A stretch of DNA of 58,718 nt. It comes from Parabacteroides sp. PF5-9 (GTDB lineage Bacteria; Bacteroidota; Bacteroidia; Bacteroidales; Tannerellaceae). Location: NCBI RefSeq assembly GCF_029893105.1, contig NZ_JARXWG010000023.1:1-58718 (forward strand). Direction: 5' to 3'. Positions 55,584-58,718 of this stretch are shown here, piece after piece. Made by a program: the position numbers and the translations under genes. The notes under the pieces are model-generated. The model saw only the letters and a program-made list of their open reading frames with translations. It made no database searches and was not told the origin of the DNA. Each line of letters opens with the position of its first letter. Within the stretch, counting starts at the first letter, position 1.

Positions 55584-57107
55584 ATGATTCCCAAAAAAGT
55601 TCGGGTTCGTTTCGCGCCCAGCCCAACCGGGCCATTGCATATCGGAGGTGTTCGTACCGCTTTATACAACTATTTATTTGCCAAACAACATAACGGAGAC
55701 TTTATTCTCCGCATTGAAGATACCGACTCCCAACGCTTTGTTCCGGGAGCCGAAGAGTATATTATTGAAGCATTAAGCTGGCTTGGGCTTCGCTTTGACG
55801 AAGGAGTCGGTTTCGGCGGAGATAAAGCGCCATATCGCCAGAGCGAACGCAAAGCAATCTATAAAGAATACATCGATCAATTGCATCAAAACGGATTAGC
55901 CTATATCGCGTTCGATACACCCGAAGAACTGGAGAAAAAACGCGGTGAAATCGCCAATTTTCAATACGATGCTTCCACCCGTATGCAGATGCGTAACTCG
56001 CTGACATTATCGCCCGAAGCAACAAACAAACTCATCGAAGAGGGGCATCAATATGTCTATCGTATCAAGATAGAACCCAACGAAGACATTCGGGTAAACG
56101 ACCTGATCCGCGGAGAAGTAGTCATCAACTCCTCTGTCCTTGATGATAAAGTATTATTCAAATCGGCCGACCAGCTACCGACCTATCACCTGGCAAATAT
56201 CGTGGATGACCATTTGATGGAAATCACCCATGTCATCCGTGGAGAAGAGTGGCTACCAAGTGCTCCGCTTCATGTCCTATTGTACCGCTATTTAGGCTGG
56301 AGCGATACCATGCCGCATTTTGCACATCTTTCACTGTTATTGAAACCCGAAGGCAACGGCAAACTCAGCAAACGCGACGGCGACCGCTTGGGATTCCCCG
56401 TATTCCCACTGGAATGGAAAGATCCTAAAACAGGAGACATCTCTTCAGGCTATCGGGAAAGCGGCTACTTCCCTGAAGCAGTCATTAACTTCCTGGCTTT
56501 ATTGGGATGGAATCCGGGCAATGATCAAGAGTTAATGTCTATGGACGAATTGATCAACCTGTTCGACCTTACGCATTGCAGTAAGAGCGGCGCAAAATTC
56601 GATTATGAAAAAGGAAAATGGTTCAATCATCAATACCTGCAGAAAAAGAGCAATAAAGAAATCGCCGAACTGTTTATCCCTGTACTTCAAGCACATGGTA
56701 TAACCTCCATAAACATGGAACAGGTAGAAAAAGTCGTTGGATTAACCAAAGAGCGGGTTAATTTCGTTAAAGAGTTATGGGATGCTTGTTCTTTCTTCTT
56801 TATGGCACCGGAAAGTTATGATGAAAAAACGGTCAAAAAACGTTGGAAAGAAGATTCTCCGGCTATGCTCACCGAATTAATCCATATACTTCAAAACTAT
56901 GAACCTTTCGATAGCCCGGGAACAGAGGAACATGTCAAAACCTGGATCGAAGAGAAAGGATACCATTTGGGTAATATTATGAATGCGACCCGCCTGGCAT
57001 TGGTTGGTGAAGGAAAAGGGCCACATATTTTCGACATTACCGAAACGTTAGGAAAAGAAGAGACCATTCGACGTCTGCGTCAGGCAATTGATCGATTACC
57101 TCATTAA
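55584..57107 (+). CDS. gltX: Glutamyl-tRNA synthetase
   Basis: The ATG at 55584 (507 aa) directly precedes the conserved [17 protein letters not shown], and a promoter lies between it and the longer frame. The class I HIGH motif is HIGG and the KMSKS motif is [13 protein letters not shown]. The protein is full length with the C-terminal anticodon-binding alpha-helical domain. It charges tRNA-Glu with glutamate. The Kdo transferase gene follows 22 bp after its stop. Confidence 0.97.
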   Translation: MIPKKVRVRFAPSPTGPLHIGGVRTALYNYLFAKQHNGDFILRIEDTDSQRFVPGAEEYIIEALSWLGLRFDEGVGFGGDKAPYRQSERKAIYKEYIDQLHQNGLAYIAFDTPEELEKKRGEIANFQYDASTRMQMRNSLTLSPEATNKLIEEGHQYVYRIKIEPNEDIRVNDLIRGEVVINSSVLDDKVLFKSADQLPTYHLANIVDDHLMEITHVIRGEEWLPSAPLHVLLYRYLGWSDTMPHFAHLSLLLKPEGNGKLSKRDGDRLGFPVFPLEWKDPKTGDISSGYRESGYFPEAVINFLALLGWNPGNDQELMSMDELINLFDLTHCSKSGAKFDYEKGKWFNHQYLQKKSNKEIAELFIPVLQAHGITSINMEQVEKVVGLTKERVNFVKELWDACSFFFMAPESYDEKTVKKRWKEDSPAMLTELIHILQNYEPFDSPGTEEHVKTWIEEKGYHLGNIMNATRLALVGEGKGPHIFDITETLGKEETIRRLRQAIDRLPH

Positions 57108-57129
57108 CCCAATTATCCGCTTCAGCCTA

Positions 57130-58362
57130 ATGTACAATTTGTTCATTCATCTTTACACATTTATTATCGAACTGATCTCCCCTTTCCATAAGAAAGCGCG
57201 GATGATGCGATTGGGGCAATGGAAAACAAACGGTATCTTGCGCAAAAAGATCGATCGAGAAGCCAAATACATTTGGTTTCATGCCGCATCGCTGGGAGAA
57301 TTCGAACAAGGCCGCCCCATGATTGAAAAAATCAAAGCGGAATATCCTCAATACAAGATACTACTCACTTTCTTCTCCCCTTCCGGATACGAAGTCAGAA
57401 AAAATTATGACGCGGCAGATGTGATCTGTTACCTGCCTTTCGACACCCCCTACCGGGTGAAAAAATTCATACACCTGGCCAATCCCCATATCGCGATCTT
57501 TATTAAATATGAGTTTTGGGAAAATTACCTGAGGGAGTTGAATCGCCTGCAAATACCGATCTACAGCATCTCTTCTATTTTCCGGAGAGACCAGCTGTTC
57601 TTTCAATGGTACGGACGTTCGTTTCGGAAAGTATTGCGTTATTTCACACACCTCTATGTACAAGACGAAACGTCAAAAGAGTTATTGAACGAATTTTATA
57701 TAAACAATGTAAGTATTGCCGGAGACACCCGTTTCGACCGTGTGTTGGCCGTACAGCAACAGGCGCGCGAACTCCCTGCGATTGAAAAGTTCACCTCCCC
57801 AAAAGAACACACAAACCAACTTGTTTTAATCGCCGGAAGTTCATGGCCGCAGGATGAAGAGATCTTTATCAAATATTTCAACGAGCATCCTGAAATAAAG
57901 TTAATTATCGCCCCTCATGAGATTCATCGCGAACACCTGCTTTATATCGAGTCCTTATTAAAACGTCCATCTATTCGCCTTTCCGAGATACACAACCAGA
58001 ATCCGGACGATAAAGATTGTTTGATTATAGATAGTTTCGGCATGCTTTCTTCCATATACCGCTACGGCGATATGGCCTATATTGGCGGTGGCTTCGGGCA
58101 CGGCATTCACAACACATTGGAAGCTGCCGTTTATGGCATTCCCGTTATTTTTGGCCCCAAATACAAAAAATTCAAAGAAGCCAAAGGCCTTATTCAGGTC
58201 GGAGGAGGCTTCTCTATCAGCGACGAAAAATCTTTTTTTGCTCAAATGGATGAATGGCAAACGTACCGCCATTTACTTGAAGCCGCAGGAGATGCCGCCG
58301 GCAGTTATGTCAAAAACAACATCGGAGCGACCGAAAAAATACTGAAAGAACTACCCCTTTAA
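57130..58362 (+). CDS. waaA: 3-deoxy-D-manno-octulosonic acid (Kdo) transferase
   Basis: The ATG at 57130 (410 aa) is preferred; an in-frame ATG at 57088 would overlap gltX by 20 bp. The N-terminal membrane anchor (MYNLFIHLYTFIIELISPF) precedes the catalytic base glutamate in HAASLGEFEQGRP. The C-terminal half has GGGFGHGIHNTLEAAVYGIP, the CMP-binding signature. It adds Kdo to lipid A precursor at the inner membrane, consistent with the envelope-glycan genes in the window. It is likely co-transcribed with gltX. Confidence 0.94.
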   Translation: MYNLFIHLYTFIIELISPFHKKARMMRLGQWKTNGILRKKIDREAKYIWFHAASLGEFEQGRPMIEKIKAEYPQYKILLTFFSPSGYEVRKNYDAADVICYLPFDTPYRVKKFIHLANPHIAIFIKYEFWENYLRELNRLQIPIYSISSIFRRDQLFFQWYGRSFRKVLRYFTHLYVQDETSKELLNEFYINNVSIAGDTRFDRVLAVQQQARELPAIEKFTSPKEHTNQLVLIAGSSWPQDEEIFIKYFNEHPEIKLIIAPHEIHREHLLYIESLLKRPSIRLSEIHNQNPDDKDCLIIDSFGMLSSIYRYGDMAYIGGGFGHGIHNTLEAAVYGIPVIFGPKYKKFKEAKGLIQVGGGFSISDEKSFFAQMDEWQTYRHLLEAAGDAAGSYVKNNIGATEKILKELPL

Positions 58363-58412
58363 TTTATTCGCTTACACCCATTTGGTCTATTTCTATTTTC
58401 ATTTAAGCTGTA

Positions 58413-58532
58413 TTACTCATAATCCGGCAAATACCGATTTCTTGTTTCGACCCAGCCACAGTCATGGTTCATGGCCTGTTTTTTTTCAAAAACACAATCC
58501 ACCACCGTTTTACCCTCCTGAAAATAAGACAT
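58413..58532 (-). CDS. Possible small ORF of 39 codons
   Basis: The frame reads MSYFQEGKTVVDCVFEKKQ, then a Cys/Trp/His-rich middle, and ends NRYLPDYE before TAA. The residue composition looks more protein-like than random, and a purine-rich GAAAGAAG lies shortly before the ATG. I do not recognise a family and see no promoter, so it may be spurious. Confidence 0.25.
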   Translation of the reverse strand: MSYFQEGKTVVDCVFEKKQAMNHDCGWVETRNRYLPDYE

Positions 58533-58604
58533 ATATACTAATCTTCTTTCACTGCATCCAATACACTTTTCTGATTGCTGCAGAACACAAATAAAATAGT
58601 TCGA

Positions 58605-58625
58605 AAACACTTTTCTGTTAGAGGT
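58605..58625 (+). repeat. Truncated family B palindromic unit
   Basis: CACTTTTCTGTTAGAGGT and three preceding A residues are identical to 42534-42554, the flank and left half of unit 1 of the 42544-42631 array. The match stops at 58625, exactly where IS-like sequence begins. Confidence 0.85.
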
Positions 58626-58718
58626 TGTCCCGTCCTAAAATTGGTTGTCAAGTTTGACTGTTTCTAAGTTTCGAAAAAGACCAAAACACTCATGGTCCTT
58701 AAAAGAGTTTACAAACAT
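58626..58718 (+). mobile_element. Probable insertion-sequence end (partial)
   Basis: Sequence beginning TGTCCCGTCCTAAAATTGG interrupts a palindromic array and contains a GTCAA/TTGAC inverted motif (58647-58658). An ATG at 58692 opens a frame reading MVLKRVYKH to the window edge, where a transposase might start. The family cannot be assigned from 93 bp. Confidence 0.55.

Larger units (their letters stand above)
58363..58691. other. Intergenic region after waaA
   Basis: No well-supported gene is present, only a weak 39-codon minus-strand frame (58413-58532). It ends in a truncated family B palindrome array (58605-58625) and the IS-like end. Confidence 0.6.

Overview
The window looks like chromosome of a gut-type Bacteroidales, most likely Parabacteroides or a close relative. 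This rests on a SusC/SusD pair, DUF3823 and DUF4974-FecR proteins, perfect TAnnTTTG promoter elements, A-rich sequence rather than Shine-Dalgarno motifs before starts, and gene content. The genus is an inference. I found no tRNA, rRNA or CRISPR.

Layout. (1) 437-9390: envelope glycan genes. A Wzx-like flippase, an FkbM-type methyltransferase and three glycosyltransferases form a tightly packed + strand operon. A convergent GT2 gene and a YfhO-family membrane protein follow. (2) 9522-14992 (minus): a GDP-heptose cassette (hddA, gmhA, hddC, gmhB) with a GT4 glycosyltransferase, then ahcY. (3) 15409-37541 (minus): a polysaccharide utilization locus. An ECF sigma factor and FecR-type anti-sigma factor come first. 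Then SusC with an N-terminal STN signalling domain, SusD, a DUF3823 lipoprotein, an agarase-like GH-A enzyme, a DUF5107-TPR protein, two paralogous double beta-helix/propeller enzymes and a GH9 enzyme between those two. The run ends at a strong terminator at 15293-15332. (4) 37826-58362: mostly housekeeping genes: a hypothetical secreted protein, nudC, proline catabolism (proline dehydrogenase, P5C dehydrogenase), Xaa-Pro aminopeptidase, gamma-carbonic-anhydrase-like protein, serine hydrolase, CBM9-like protein, AraC regulator, Bcr/CflA exporter, Gfo/Idh oxidoreductase, esterase, aminopeptidase C, PgpH-like HD phosphohydrolase, gltX and Kdo transferase. (5) 58626-58718: a probable insertion-sequence end running off the window.

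How the genes work together. The PUL reads as a trans-envelope signalling circuit. SusC would sense its glycan and signal through FecR to release the sigma factor, which then drives the susCD-enzyme operon. The glycan substrate cannot be named from sequence.

Most unusual signal. There are three intergenic arrays of exactly four 22-bp near-palindromes (15140-15227, 42544-42631, 49778-49865), plus a fourth copy broken inside its first unit at 58605-58625 by the IS-like end. Two arrays share one sequence family and keep the same unit order. The third has an unrelated core but identical geometry. I recognise no described family with this architecture.
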